A DNA stretch of 64,000 nt from Anagrus nilaparvatae (GCA_022575985.1 JAKSXM010000269.1:434001-498000), one strand, 5' to 3'. Counted from the first letter of the stretch, positions 36,603-48,050 are shown. A program made the numbers and translations. Notes: a model not told the origin generated them from the sequence alone.

Positions 36603-37715
36603 GATCTGTGGAATGCCTTTTACGATGGCTTGTTGCGCGTCCACCTCCCGGAAGGAGTTTCCCTGATCGGGTACGCCGACGACGTGGCCCTGACCATAAC
36701 TGGCAGGGACATGGAAGTGACCCAGGAGAGGTTGAACCTAGTCATGAGACGGATCAACCTCTGGATGGGCGATCACGGGCTCCAGCTTGCGATCCCAAAA
36801 ACGGAGATCGTACTGCTGACTCGTCGAAGGGTTCCCACCGACTTCGATGTAATTATCGACGACGGCGGAAACCCTCACACGATCCGAACCAGAACATCGG
36901 TGAAATACCTGGGAGTTCAGCTTGATAACAAGCTGACCTTCTGGGAGCAATTTCAGAGGTCGTGTGAAAAGGCAGCGTCGGCCGCATCCTCCCTGTCAAG
37001 GCTCATGGCCAACATTGGGGGACCCAAACCAGGGAAGCGAAGGCTCCTGATGTCAGTCGTCAACTCTGTCCTGCTCTACGGATCAGAAGTCTGGGCGAAG
37101 ACTACAGAAACTGCCAAGTACAGACGAAAAATATCGTCGGTACAGAGGCAAGCGGCACTGAGGATCGCCTGCGGATACCACACGGTATCTCTAGAGGGGA
37201 TCCAGGTTGTTGCTTCGGTGATACCCATTGACCTGCTAGCGTTGGAGCGGAAATTCATCTACGAGAGCGTAGATGATCGCGAAGTGGCTTCCACTCGCGC
37301 CCGCTTCAACTCTATGAAAGCATGGAAGAAACGATGGAAAAAGAACCAAGAGAAAAATGCCCTATCGACGCGCAGACTGATCTCAGACCTGCAGGCATGG
37401 ATGGGACGACAGCATGGGGAGGTGGATTTCTACCTTACCCAGTTCTTAACTGGACACGGGTACTTCCGTGTCATGTTGAAGCATTGGCATAAGGTGGCAA
37501 CAAAGGAGTGCTTGCACTGTCCGGGCGTGGATGATACAGTAGAGCACACATTCTTCGAATGTGTTCGCTACTCGGAGGGGCGCCCGCCCTTCCCGATTTG
37601 GAGGCCGGAGACGGTGGTCCCGGAAATGCTACGGAGTTCCGAAAACTGGAACAAAGTAGCAGAGTACGTAAGGACCACCTTGTTGGAGAAGAAGGAGGAG
37701 GGCTTTCTATCGTAA
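36603..37715 (+). pseudogene. R1-type LINE ORF2 fragment (end of reverse transcriptase and C-terminal zinc motif)
   Basis: About 370 codons are open from the truncation point to the stop. The fragment contains the catalytic YADD box (VSLIGYADDVAL, about 20 codons in), the RT thumb region with KYLGVQLDNKLTFW, the VQRQAALRIACGYHTVS block typical of R1/I-group elements, and a C-terminal C-X2-C-X8-H-X4-C motif (CLHC...HTFFEC). The endonuclease and the first RT motifs are absent. The open frame is uninterrupted, so the insertion is young compared with the Helitron it disrupts. The frame also reads back into the Helitron protein, giving an apparent fusion that has no biological meaning. Confidence 0.93.
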
Positions 37716-38013
37716 AGAGCTCTCCTGCCCCTAGGCAGGGGGGAAGGCAGCGGCCAGCTGCCTAGGCTGCGCGTCCCAAACTGAAGTTATACCTGAAAAG
37801 GGAGTTCCGGTTTGGGACAAACCAGCGCGGGGGGTTTAAAGTGTGTTTATATAGTAAGAATCTGGGGCGTAGCCGGCGTTCGCCGGTAGTCTCCCAGTTG
37901 TACACTTTGTACAGTTGGGCGGTCATGGAAATTTGCGGGTCTTTAAGGCCCGCAAACACTCCATGGCTGATGCAAGATTCACATATTTCCCTTATAAAAA
38001 AAAAAAAAAAAAA
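36603..38013 (+). mobile_element. 5'-truncated R1-type LINE inserted in the Helitron gene (12-bp TSD)
   Basis: AATGGTTATCCT precedes the insertion (36,591-36,602) and is repeated after a ~20-nt poly(A) (38,014-38,025). The Helitron reading ...NGYP resumes as GYPKYSR after the second copy. The insert is GC-rich and consists of an ORF2 fragment, a ~280-bp 3' UTR and poly(A), which is a textbook target-primed reverse transcription product. Confidence 0.95.
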
Positions 38014-39031
38014 AATGGTTATCCTAAATATAGTCGTTGTTTTAATGGATGACAAATAATATATAATCCGAAATCTAAAAACCCAAAAGTTGCGGATAAT
38101 AGATATGTTGTACCATATAATCCATATTTTTTATTGAAATTTCAATGTCATATAAATGTCGAAATATTTTGTACTATAAATATTAATTTAAATATATTAT
38201 GAAAGGTTCTGATAAGACTATGATTGGATTAAGTAATAATAATAATTTATTTTTAAATAATGAAAATTTTATTCAAAATCAAAATGATGATATAAATGAT
38301 ATTTTTTATGACGAAATTAATCAATATTTATCAACACGTTATTTATGTCGGCCTGAAGCAATGTATTGATTGTATGAGTATAAGTTAAATGAAATGTTAC
38401 ATTGTGTGGCAATTCATTTAGAAAATGAACGGCAAGTTTATTTCAATAAAGAAAATATTTCAAGTTTAAATACCATCAAATTTGAGACTCCAAAAGCTTG
38501 GTTTAATTTAAATACACATGATTCAAATGCCCTTAATTATTTGTATACATAAATACCATATCATTGTGTTTTTCAAAAAGATAATAAACAATGGCATCCG
38601 CGAAAAAAATTTTAAAAAGCATTTACAAAAGCAGTTATTCCTAGAATGTATTTTGTGAATCCAAAAGATATTGAACGATATTATTTAAGAATGCTTTTAT
38701 TACATTTTAAAGGTGCAATATCATTTGTTGATTTATAAACTGTAAATGATATAAGTTATGATTCTTATTTAGAAACAGCACGAATTCTGAATATTGTATC
38801 ACCTGATGATGAATGGGATAAATGTTTGGCTGAAGCTGTCCAATATAAATTTCCACATGCTTTATGCGAATTATTTGCCTATATATTAGTATTTCATTTA
38901 CCTATCAATGCATCAGATTTATATAAAAAATATAAAGAACATTTCTTCTTACCTTGTTTGGATATGAAAGTTGCTAAAGAACGTATATTATAGAAAGAAT
39001 AAATTCAATTTTAATAATGATGGATTAGAGG
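38014..39031 (+). pseudogene. Helitron Rep/helicase protein, central part (broken)
   Basis: It resumes with GYPKYSRCFNG, then QIIYNPKSKNPK, VVPYNPYFLLKFQCHINVEI (Rep C-terminal block), GSDKTMIGLS, DEINQYLSTRYLCRPEAMY, KAWFNLN (start of the helicase region), PRMYFVNPKDIERYYLRMLL, SFVDL, EWDKCLAEAV, ILVFHLPIN and NNDGLEGM. In-frame stops (near 38,058, 38,200, 38,370, 38,552, 38,738 and 38,990) show it is dead. The frame is cut at about 39,031 by the foldback element and continues at 43,982. Confidence 0.9.
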
Positions 39032-39566
39032 GTATGTCGGGTTAAGATAAGTGAAATGCCCCTGTTTTTGGATTTTCAAACTAACTAATTTGAAAGTTTT
39101 TAGTGGTAAAAAAAATGTGGTAACCGTTGCCCGTTTGTCCATTTACCCTTCCCCGCCCCCAAAACGACCAAAAATCTGTCCAAAAACCTGTTCTTTTGGT
39201 TATCATTTTTTTTCTCTGGAACAACATTGCCAAAAACCCTAAAAATTGGCCACAATGGTCCCATTGCATATATTTTTTTTGCTGTCTTTGTCAGTTTACC
39301 GAGCGACCTTTCCCGTCACGAGTCAATATAATTCTTTCGTCCCCTGCTATTCACATGGGTTTTTATTTTCAGATGTAAATATGCTGCATTTGATGCAAAA
39401 AGAAAAATAATAAGAATAATTAAATCAATAATTTACATATACATTTATATTGCATAATATATGTGCGTGGATAAAGAGACAACCTTCAGTTCCCTAATCT
39501 TCTTTCTCACTCTTTCTTTTCCAGACCAAATATTTAACAAAATTCGATTTTAAGGCATACGAATCA

Positions 39567-39632
39567 TTAGCGCGTTGGCAGCGTGTTAAGATAGTAATAT
39601 AGAGGTCCCCGGTTCGAGACTCACTGTGACAG
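39567..39632 (+). tRNA. tRNA-like relic
   Basis: A-box-like TAGCGCGTTGGCAGCG and B-box-like GGTTCGAGACTC are spaced as in a tRNA and followed by a T-run near 39,638. Acceptor and T stems do not pair well. Its B box matches that of the tRNA-like sequence at 28,570-28,640, so both may be tRNA-derived SINE remnants. Confidence 0.3.
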
Positions 39633-40224
39633 ATACTGTTTTTTTTTTTAAGTAATAAAATATTTAATTTAAAATTAAAAAAAAAAATATGCTATAGTTT
39701 GTTATAACTACTGCTGAAAGTTGTTACTTTCTTGCATATATTTTTTTTAATATTTTTATATTAAAAATTTTTGGGACCCCTACGACCACCTTAGACTACC
39801 AAAAATTAAATTCAAAAATTTCACAAATTAATTATTTTACAAAATTAAATATTAGGAAGGGGGCTGCACAAAATTTTATTTCAAATTATTTTTTCTAACA
39901 TTAAAACACAATTTTTCCAAAAAGTTTTAGACCTCTAGACCCGGTGCGACACAATGAAAATTCCAAAAAACTCGTTTTTTTTATCGTTTTTTTACCGTTT
40001 TCTCGACGATATCACATGGAAAATCCAATCCAATTTTGTTTTTTTTATAATTTTTTGACGGAATATCTCATATATAAAAGTTTTTTAGTTAATTTTATTA
40101 TACTTTTAATCATGTAACTTATTTTTTTATTTTTAGACCCTTTAGACCCCATATTTTGAACGATAAAGTTCAAATTTTTGAATTTCTTTCGACTTTTCTT
40201 ACTACGTTGCATGGGAAATCCTAC

Positions 40225-40985
40225 ATATATAATTTTTTTAGTTCAATATATAGTTATTTTTCAAAAATTTTAAATAGCGGAACCAATATAGCCGTTGAAA
40301 AATTCGAAATTTCGAGATTTTTGACGATTTTGTACCTGAGCAGAAACTAAAAGTTATATAACCATAAAACCGGTTTCATTTAGGGCATTTAAACATTTTA
40401 TGTGAAAAAATAAAATTTTTTCGAAATAAATTCAAAATGGGAGATCAATATGGCGGAAACGAAAAACTAAAGTTCGTTATTGTTTGGTCAAATTTTGTGT
40501 ACAGGGTATTTTTGGGATGTTCATTACGAAGGTCTATCTATTTTTCAAAAACTCATAATGGCGGATCTAATATGGCTACTGAAAAATGCGAAATTTCGAG
40601 ATTTTTGACGATTTTGAGCCTGAGAAGAAACTGTAAATAGTATAACCGTAAAACCGGTTTTAGTTTGGGCATTTAAACATGTTATATGGAAAAATGAAAA
40701 TTATTTATTAAAATTCAAAATGGCAGATCAATATGGCGGACACAGTAGAAACTTACAGTTTTTTCTTAGGCTCGCCATTTTGAGTTTTTGAAAATAGATA
40801 GATAAATAAATATTTTTTCACATAAGATGTTTAAATGTCCTAAATGAAACCGTTTCTATGGTTATATAACTTACAGTTTCTGCTCAGATTCAAAATCGTC
40901 AAAAATCTCGAAATTTCGAATTTTTCAACGGCCATATTGGTTCCGCCATTTAAAATTTTTGAAAAATAACTATATATTCGTAATA
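40225..40985. repeat. Direct and inverted repeat cluster in the foldback interior
   Basis: A ~150-bp segment with GAAATTTCGAGATTTTTGAC and TATAACCATAAAACCGG (40,265-40,400) recurs in direct orientation at 40,545-40,690 and inverted at 40,835-40,980 (CGTCAAAAATCTCGAAATTT). The inverted pair can form a second, inner foldback. Confidence 0.75.
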
Positions 40986-41204
40986 AGCACCCAAAAAATA
41001 CCATTCACACAAATTTTTATCAAAAAATATCAAAATTTAATTTTTTCCGACCACCATATTGGTCCGCCATTTATAAATGTCCGTCATTTCGAAATTTTTT
41101 TTTGTTTTATTTTACTAATCTGAGTCAAATGCTCTAAATGGAATAGGTTTTACAGCTCTGTCAAATGCAGTTTCTTCTTAGGAATCAATGGGTTAATCGT
41201 GTAG

Positions 41205-41660
41205 GGGCAAAGAAACGCATATTTTGAGTTTTGAAGGGGTGGGGATGAGCTCCCCCTCCAGGACAAGACTGATATCGTTAAAAAATAATTTTCTTTGCCT
41301 TTTTAGTCCAATTTGAAAGAATTAAAGGAAAGGTATAATTTTTTAATTTCAAAAAAACTGATTTTTCAAAAATGTAAAATCACTTTTTGGGCTCTTAAGG
41401 TGGTCTTATGTGGACATAAGGGTCTAAAAACAATAATTAATGAAATATATTTTAGTTAAAAGGTAAAAATAGTTGCTCGAAAAGATTAAGGGAGGTTAAA
41501 AAAGGAATTTTCGCAATTCTATTGCATTTTAATCGTGTAGAGACAAAAAACGCGTTTTTTGAGTTTTGAAGGTGTGGAGATAAGCTCCCCCTCCAGGACA
41601 AGACTGATATCAGTAAAATATACTTTTTTGCAACTTTTTAGGTCAGTTTGAAGAAATTTA
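41205..41660 (+). repeat. Direct repeat pair (~320 bp apart) with CTCCCCCTCCAGGACAAG
   Basis: GAGCTCCCCCTCCAGGACAA occurs near 41,248 and, as AAGCTCCCCCTCCAGGACAA, near 41,582. Each lies in a ~120-bp stretch that also shares AAACGC...TTTTGAGTTTTGAAGG. No gene. Confidence 0.75.
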
Positions 41661-41881
41661 ACGCTGGTTATTTTTTTATGCTCAAAAAACCGATTTTTCG
41701 AAAATTAAAAATAAATTTTCGGGGTCTTAAAATGGTCTTAAGTGTTTAGAACCAATGAAGATTGAAAATACACTCTGCGCCCTTTTTTTCTACGCAACTT
41801 TCAGAGTAGAAGCTCAACACCGTGCGGAGAAACAATAAAAATACGCAAAAAACACGATTTTTAAGGTTTTTTAAGGTTTAA

Positions 41882-42609
41882 GGTAGGGTGCTACTTCACG
41901 CGCGCGCGGCGTCAAGCAAAACTGGCAAATTGGTTTATAGGAAAACGGGAAGAGATAATGGAAAAATTTTTTGGGATATAATAAATGAACTAATAAATAA
42001 TGTAAAAAAATTTTTTTTAATTAATTTTTATAATTTTTTATGTGTTTAAATTTTATATGAAGTTGAAGTATTTTCGCCCGAAAATAGCTGCTGGTACCCA
42101 AGATAAAAAATTTTTGGCAACACCTAGAAAAAAATAAAAAAAAGAATTATAAATTATATGAGTATGGTTATCTTGTGAACTAAAATTTTTAATTTTGGCC
42201 AAAGAAAAAAAAAGTTAGAAAGATTTTAAAAAAAAGTGATTTTTTTTTCTCGATATTTTAAAAAAAATCTTTATAACTTTTTTTTTCCTTGGCCAAAATT
42301 AAAAATTTTAGTTCACACGATAACCATACTCATATAATTTATAATTCTTTTCTTTATTTTTTTCTAGGTGTTGCCAAAAATTTTTTATCTTGGGTACCAG
42401 CAGCTATTTTCGGGCGAAAATACTTCAACTTCAAATAAAATTTAAACACATAAAAAATTATAAAAATTAATTAAAAAAAATTTTTTTACATACTTTATTA
42501 GTTCATTTATTAGATCCCAAAAAATTTTTCCATTATCTCTTCCCGTTTTCCTGTAAACTAATTTACCAGTTTTGCTTGACGCCACGCGCGCGCGAAGTAG
42601 CACCCTACC
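41882..42609. mobile_element. 728-bp near-perfect palindromic MITE flanked by TTAA
   Basis: Arms of about 350 bp run from GGTAGGGTGCTACTTC at the left to GAAGTAGCACCCTACC at the right, with the centre near 42,245. GCGCGCGC tracts lie next to each tip. TTAA flanks both ends (41,878-41,881 and 42,610-42,613), as expected for piggyBac-type target duplication. The arms differ at only a few sites, so the palindrome is young or maintained. It lies inside the larger foldback element. Confidence 0.82.
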
Positions 42610-42613
42610 TTAA

Positions 42614-43124
42614 GGGCGCCTAATATGGGCTAGGAAGCTAATTCCAACGGCGATCGGCTAGTTTTTATAATACTTTTCGGATACAAATAATTTTTTTGAG
42701 ATTGGGGAGGGGGACCAAATCACTATATTTATCCGGCAATAGCCTTTATATAAAATATTGATCTAAAAACAGTTTATATATGCATAATTCCACACAATAT
42801 ATATTTTGTAGAAAAACATTAAGTACTACATCCTAAAAAAAAAAAATTGGTGTTTTTTGTATTTTTTTATGAAAAAAATTTTAGGAAAAAAATTTTCAAA
42901 AAATTAAGTACCAGATTCGAGATATCGAGTAAAAACCATACTTTTAAATATAAGTACTTTCGTAGAAATAAATGAGGTATTACATCCAAATTAAAAAAAA
43001 AAAAAGTACCTCGAGCTTTTTTGGTGAAAATAATTTTGAAAAAAAAATTAGGTCTTAATGTCGTGTTGGCTGTGAAATATCACCGGTTACAGTGCGACAT
43101 ACATACATACATACATACATACAT

Positions 43125-43158
<34 letters not shown>

Positions 43159-43284
43159 GCACAGACTTTTTTTAAAAACCGGTTTTTTAGCTTCCTGAGG
43201 TCTCAAAACGTGCTTATATGCCAAAATATCGAAAATCAAAATTTCACCTATCACAAAGGTTCCTCTATGAGGAACCAAAATTAT
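42614..43284. other. AT-rich foldback interior with CATA/CA microsatellite
   Basis: No gene. It contains a (CATA)n tract followed by (CA)n at about 43,097-43,158. Short frames on both strands across it are low-complexity. Confidence 0.5.
43097..43158. repeat. (CATA)n(CA)n microsatellite
   Basis: About eleven CATA units are followed by about nine CA units. Confidence 0.9.
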
Positions 43285-43981
43285 ATATATAGGATTTCCC
43301 ATGCCATGTAGTAAGAAAAGTCGAAAGAAATTCAAAAATTTGAACTTTAGCGTTCAAAATATGGGGTCTAAAGGGTCTAAAAATAAAAAAATAAGTTATA
43401 TGCTTAAAAGTATAATATATTTAACTAAAAAACTTTTATATATGAGATATTCCGTCAAAAAATTATAAAAAAAACAAAATTGGATTGGATTTTCCATGCA
43501 ATATCGTCGAGAAAACGGTAAAAAAACGATAAAAAAACGAGTTTTTTGGAATTTTCATTTTGTCGCACCGGGTCTAGAGGTCTAAAACTTTTTGGAAAAA
43601 TTGTGTTTTAATGTTTGAAAAAATAATTTGAAATAAAATTTTGTGCAGACCCCTTCCCAATATTTAATTTTGTAAAATAATTGATTTGTGAAATTTTTGA
43701 ATTTAATTTTTGGTAGTCTAAAGTGGTCATAGAGGTCCCAAAAATTTATGCAATGGGACCATTGTGGCCAATTTTTAGGGTTTTTGGCAATGTCGTTCCA
43801 GAGAAAAAAATTGATAACCAAAAGAACAGGTTTTTGGACAGTTTTTTGGCTGTTTTGGTGGCGGGGATGGGTTAATGGACAAACGGGCAACGGTTACCAC
43901 ATTTTTTTTACCACCAAAAACTTTTAAAACAGTTAGTTTGAAAATCCAAGAACAGGGGCATTTCACTTATTTTCACATACC

Positions 43982-44224
43982 TTTACAAAAATTTGGTATA
44001 AAAATAAAGAATGCTAATAATTTTGATGAAACCAATCAAGATCAATTCTTTAATGAAGATTCCTTTAATATAATGGTAAATGATTTATCCATTGAGCAAA
44101 AAAATGTATATGATTATTTACATTCATCAATATTTCATAATTTAGGTAATAAATTAGTCTTTATAGATGGTCCAGGAGGTACTGGTAAAAGTTATGTATT
44201 GAATACGTTAATTAAGAATTAAAC
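43982..44224 (+). pseudogene. Helitron helicase fragment with Walker A motif
   Basis: The frame PLQKFGIKIKN...LSIEQKNVYDYL ends in the ATPase P-loop GPGGTGKSYVLNTLIKN and then a stop. This is the start of the Pif1-like SF1 helicase domain of Helitron proteins. The rest of the helicase (motifs II-VI) is not seen after 44,224, so the Helitron is also 3'-truncated or replaced here. It continues directly from the central part that stops at 39,031. Confidence 0.9.
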
Positions 44225-44604
44225 TGCCCCAAAGTGTTTTTTTTTCTAAAAGTTCTATCAAAAATAAGTCATTAAACCTATTTTTAGCTTCCCATAGCGA
44301 AATCTTGATTTTTGGCAGCCATTTTTAACATTAAAATGAAAAATTTTTTCCCATTAGATCCGAATACGAAAGTTCCCTGGTTATCCAATTCCGGGGTGAA
44401 AAAAATTTTTTGAGTAGCGTATGAACGAGAAATTGTTAAGATAAAATGCCTATTAGTGAAAAATTTTCTAACCAGGCTAAAATTTTTTTATTGAACTGGA
44501 TATTTTTTTATTTAAAATAATTTCTTTGGGAGATTTCTTTTTGGAAGCTCTATATCAAAAAATGTGAGGAAAATCATAAAATTTCCATCTCTATTGTATG
44601 TTAA
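44225..44604. other. AT-rich sequence, nothing recognised
   Basis: There is no similarity to the expected helicase continuation and no reading frame worth calling. Confidence 0.4.
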
Positions 44605-44665
44605 TATATTTTTTTTTTTTTTTTTTTTGGAAATATGTGAATCTTGCATCAGCCATGGAGTGTTT
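44605..44665 (-). mobile_element. Tiny R1-type LINE 3' end with poly(A)
   Basis: A T-run (about 44,608-44,628) is followed by GGAAATATGTGAATCTTGCA and CAGCCATGGAGTGTTT. This is the exact reverse complement of the last ~36 bp of the LINE 3' UTR at about 37,955-37,990. It is an extreme 5'-truncated insertion in minus orientation. Confidence 0.8.
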
Positions 44666-44679
44666 AAATAATATTTAAA

Positions 44680-44864
44680 CTAAATAAAAATAAAAATTTT
44701 TTAAAATTTAATTTTGTAGAAAACGTTATATTGATTGTTTCTATGAAATCTTGTAATTTAAAATGTTTTTATGCAATGATAGCATTGAAATATTTGCATT
44801 GAAATTAGCAAATATACCCGTTAATAAATTAATAAGTTAATGTTAATATACTATATATATTATA
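44680..44864 (+). repeat. Dispersed repeat E, part
   Basis: TTTTGTAGAAAACGTTATAT, ATTGATTGTTT, then TGTTTTTATGCAATGATAGC match the E and minisatellite sequence at 47,400-47,600. The Helitron B block at 44,865 interrupts it. Confidence 0.6.
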
Positions 44865-47305
44865 CTAGCATAGGTGTGAGGGGGGGCTCCGCCCCCCCTG
44901 ATCTATTCCCGGTGTTGTTGTTATTGATTTTTTATTATTATCATGTTGTTATTGTCTAAAATATATATCAATGTCAAAAAAAATTAACGCCTTAAAATAA
45001 GCTAAAATTTTTTTCTTAATGTAGACCTTTTACCAGTTCAAATGTGACCAATAAGATAAAATTTGTAGTAAATTCAAAGGAATGGTGTAATTTTGAAAAT
45101 GAGCCAGATCAGGCTATTTTTGGACCTTTGAACAGACATATTTCGGGCCCATGAGGTGCTAGAGGACTAAAACTGGCTGAGGGACTTTTTTATCACCCCA
45201 AACTATACCCTAAAATTTGAGTTGAATATATATAATACTAGAAAAAGTTGGAGGGGGGGCTCCGCCCCCCCTGTGTCACATTTCCTTCTGTTTGTGTTGC
45301 TTCAAAAAATCATTTTTCATTGCAAATTTATAATTATGCAAACACATTCAGAATTTTCGAATGAGACTCAGTCCCTCCTGTTCACATTTACTTCAATACT
45401 TTTCTGTTGCTTAAAAAAATCATGTTTCTCTTCAAATTTATAATTATGCAAACACATTCAAACTATTCAGAGCAACGTAGGTGAAACATTAATGAAAAAT
45501 TATAGGTTCTGATTGATTCTCTAGTTATAATAGAGAAAATAAAAAAATTTAACTTAGTACGTATAAATTAGTGCCAAATTAAGTAATACCAATTGTGACA
45601 GTAAAATTTAATCATATTTTTTAGGTATTTCACTTTTTAAGCAAATTTACAAAAAATTTTATATATCCTAAGAATAGTAAAAATTGAATGTCTCCAAAAG
45701 TAAGAAATCTGAGTCAGAAAACTAAAGCCTATGTTATCCGAATACTTTTATTCTTTATTATGGCACTGGTTTCATATCAAGTGGTTCGGCGGTTCTTGAG
45801 TCATTAGGGTACAGACAAACAGACAAACAGACAAACAAACAAATATATAATATACAATAATATAATAAAAACAAACAAATAATATAATATACTATACCCT
45901 AAAATTTGAGTTGAATATATATAATATATAGTAAAAAATTTTTAAAATATTTTATAAAATTTTAAAGATACCTCCGTTTTGAATAAAAATTTCAGAAAAT
46001 ACGTAAAAATTAGTGCTGAATTGAATACTATGAAGTGCGATACCAAAATTTTTCGATAGTATCGAGATATTTCAATTTTTGATAAAATTTTTAAAAAATG
46101 TTATCAGGTTCAAAAATACTAAAAATTAAATATCTCAAAAACTACGATAGTTAATCAGAAATCATAGGGCCTATGTCACCCGCATTTTTTTTTTCTTCAT
46201 TTTGACGCCGGTTTCATGCCAATCGGTTCGGTGGTTCTTGAGTCATTAGGGTACAGACAAACAGACAAACAGACAAACAGACAAACAAACAAATAAATTT
46301 TCAAATATATATAGTATTAAGATATAGTAAAAAATTTTTAAAATATTTTATAAAATTTTAAAGATACCTCCGTTTTGAATGAAAATTTCAGAAAATACGT
46401 AAAAATTAGTGCTGAATTGAATACTATGAAGTGCGATACCAAAATTTTTCGATAGTATCGAGATATTTCAATTTTTGATAAAATTTTTAAAAAATGTTAT
46501 CAGGTTCAAAAATACTAAAAATTAAATATCTCAAAAACTACGATAGTTAATCAGAAAATATAGGGCCTATGTCACCCGCATTTTTTTTTTCTTCATTTTG
46601 ACGCCGGTTTCATGCCAATCGGTTCGGTGGTTCTTGAGTCATTAGGGTACAGACAAACAGACAAACAGACAAACAGACAAACAGACAAACAAACAAATAA
46701 ATTTTCAAATATATATAGTATTAAGATATAGTAAAAAATTTTATTTTTTTTTTTTTTTAATTTTAAAGCAACGTACGTTTTTAATAAAAATTTAACTAAG
46801 TAAGCATAAATTACATTTTAATATAGAATATAAATTACATTATAATATACACAGACCCACAAATAAATGATTAGAAATACCATAAAAATAAAAAAATGAA
46901 AAAAATTTTTTTACCAGCTTTAAAAATATTATATAAAATTTTAAAGATACCTCCGTTTTGAATAAAAATTTCAGAGAATACGTAAAAATTAGTGCTGAAT
47001 CGAATACTATGAAGTGCGATAGCTAAATTTTTCGATAGTCTCGAGATAATTCAATTTTTGTTAAAATTTTTAAAAAATGTTATCAAGTTCAAAAATACTA
47101 AAAATTAAATATCTCAAAAACTACGACAGCTAATCAGAAAATATAGGGCCTATGTCACCCGCAGACTTTTTATCTTTATTTTGACACCGGTTTCATGCCA
47201 ATTGGTTCGGCGGTTCTTGCGTGATGAATGGACAGACAGACAGACAGACAGACAGGCAGACAAACAAATAAATTTTCAAATATATATAGTATTAAGATAT
47301 TAAGA
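44865..47305 (-). mobile_element. Reverse-oriented chain of Helitron B pieces
   Basis: In minus orientation the block has two 3' ends: CTAG plus GC hairpin at 44,865-44,900 and a second CTAG with hairpin GGGGGGGCTCCGCCCCCC at 45,238-45,272. It has several 5' ends, recognisable as (CAGA)n followed by ATATATAGTATTAAGA, at about 46,320, 46,727 and 47,305. The 45,925-46,320 and 46,321-46,727 segments are direct repeats of one another. The block is therefore a head-to-tail concatemer with internal truncation, not a single element. No coding region. Confidence 0.75.
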
Positions 47306-47617
47306 TATGATTTATATATGAAAAAACCAAAAATTTGACGAAATAAGAAAACGGAGATCGGCTGTCCCAAACATGAAAAACCCAAAAATTTAAAAATTTG
47401 ACTATCGGTTGTCTTAAGCATGGAAAAATAAAAATTTTTTAAAATTTAATTTTGTAGAAAGCGTTATATTGATTGTTTGTATGTAATCTTGTAATTTGAA
47501 ATATTTTTATGCAATGATAGTATTGAAATATTTGTATTGAAATTAGCAAATATATCCGATTATAAATTTTATTTAAATAGTGTCTTGTTTTACAGAAAAA
47601 ATGTAATTTTATTTCAA
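47306..47617 (+). repeat. Dispersed repeat E and one ~112-bp minisatellite unit
   Basis: Similar to 34,490-34,800 (ACATGAAAAACCCAAAAATT, CTTAAGCATGGAAAAATAA). It ends with TTTTTATGCAATGATAG...TTGAAATTAGCA, the unit that repeats at 49,480-49,890 beyond the Penelope-like element. Confidence 0.6.
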
Positions 47618-47995
47618 ATTAAAAAATGGATTATATTGATCAGTATAAGAACAAATTTTTCAAAAATATATATAAAATGTTTTTTATTTGTCTGGACGTT
47701 TCGATAGTTTAATTACTATCCTTTTCTACAGTATCTAAAAATATAAATATTAACAATTAATTAATTAACAAAAATTATAATATATAAATCATTCTAATTT
47801 ACAAACATACCAATAAAAATTGTTTTACATTATTTTAAAAAAATTTATTTGCGTCTATCTTTAGTATTACTTTAAAATTTTTAAAGTTTGTCATGTTTTT
47901 CATATTACATAAGACACCTAACACATCAAAAGCCATCTTTATTACTAACAAATTTTCAAAAAATTTTTTAATAATAAGAGGGGATAACATGAAAC
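47618..47995 (+). repeat. Left pLTR (inverted copy) with hammerhead-like core
   Basis: The reverse complement of 47,694-47,732 reads CTGTAGAAAAGGATAGT, AATTAA, ACTATCGAAACGTCC. A 6-bp stem is followed by GAAAC, as in hammerhead ribozymes, but the CUGAUGA core is degenerate. Penelope-like elements are known to carry such motifs. Confidence 0.65.
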
Positions 47996-48050
47996 TATAT
48001 ACAGTACTGAAAACTTTTTAACAAAAGATAACTTTGTTTGAAATACCAAC

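Larger units (their letters stand above)
39032..43981. mobile_element. Large foldback element (~4.95 kb) inserted in the Helitron helicase region
   Basis: The terminal arms are inverted copies: AAGTGAAATGCCCCTG near 39,050 against CAGGGGCATTTCACTT near 43,953, continuing through GTGGTAACCGTTGCCCG, TTGGCCACAATGGTCCCATT, CCGGTGCGAC, and a stretch ending near 40,240 on the left and 43,285 on the right. The left arm is interrupted at about 39,270-39,765 by an unrelated 0.5-kb piece holding a tRNA-like sequence. The Helitron protein ends GLEGM on the left and restarts PLQKFGIK on the right, so the whole block is an insertion. No transposase is visible. TA-containing junctions are compatible with a TA duplication but are not decisive. 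Confidence 0.8.

Noticed and set aside
36465..37715. A 416-codon Helitron-LINE fusion protein
   Set aside because: The first 46 codons belong to the Helitron and the rest to the inserted LINE; the target duplication proves that the fusion is accidental.
43021..43335. Frames across the CATA/CA microsatellite
   Set aside because: Low-complexity translation of a microsatellite.
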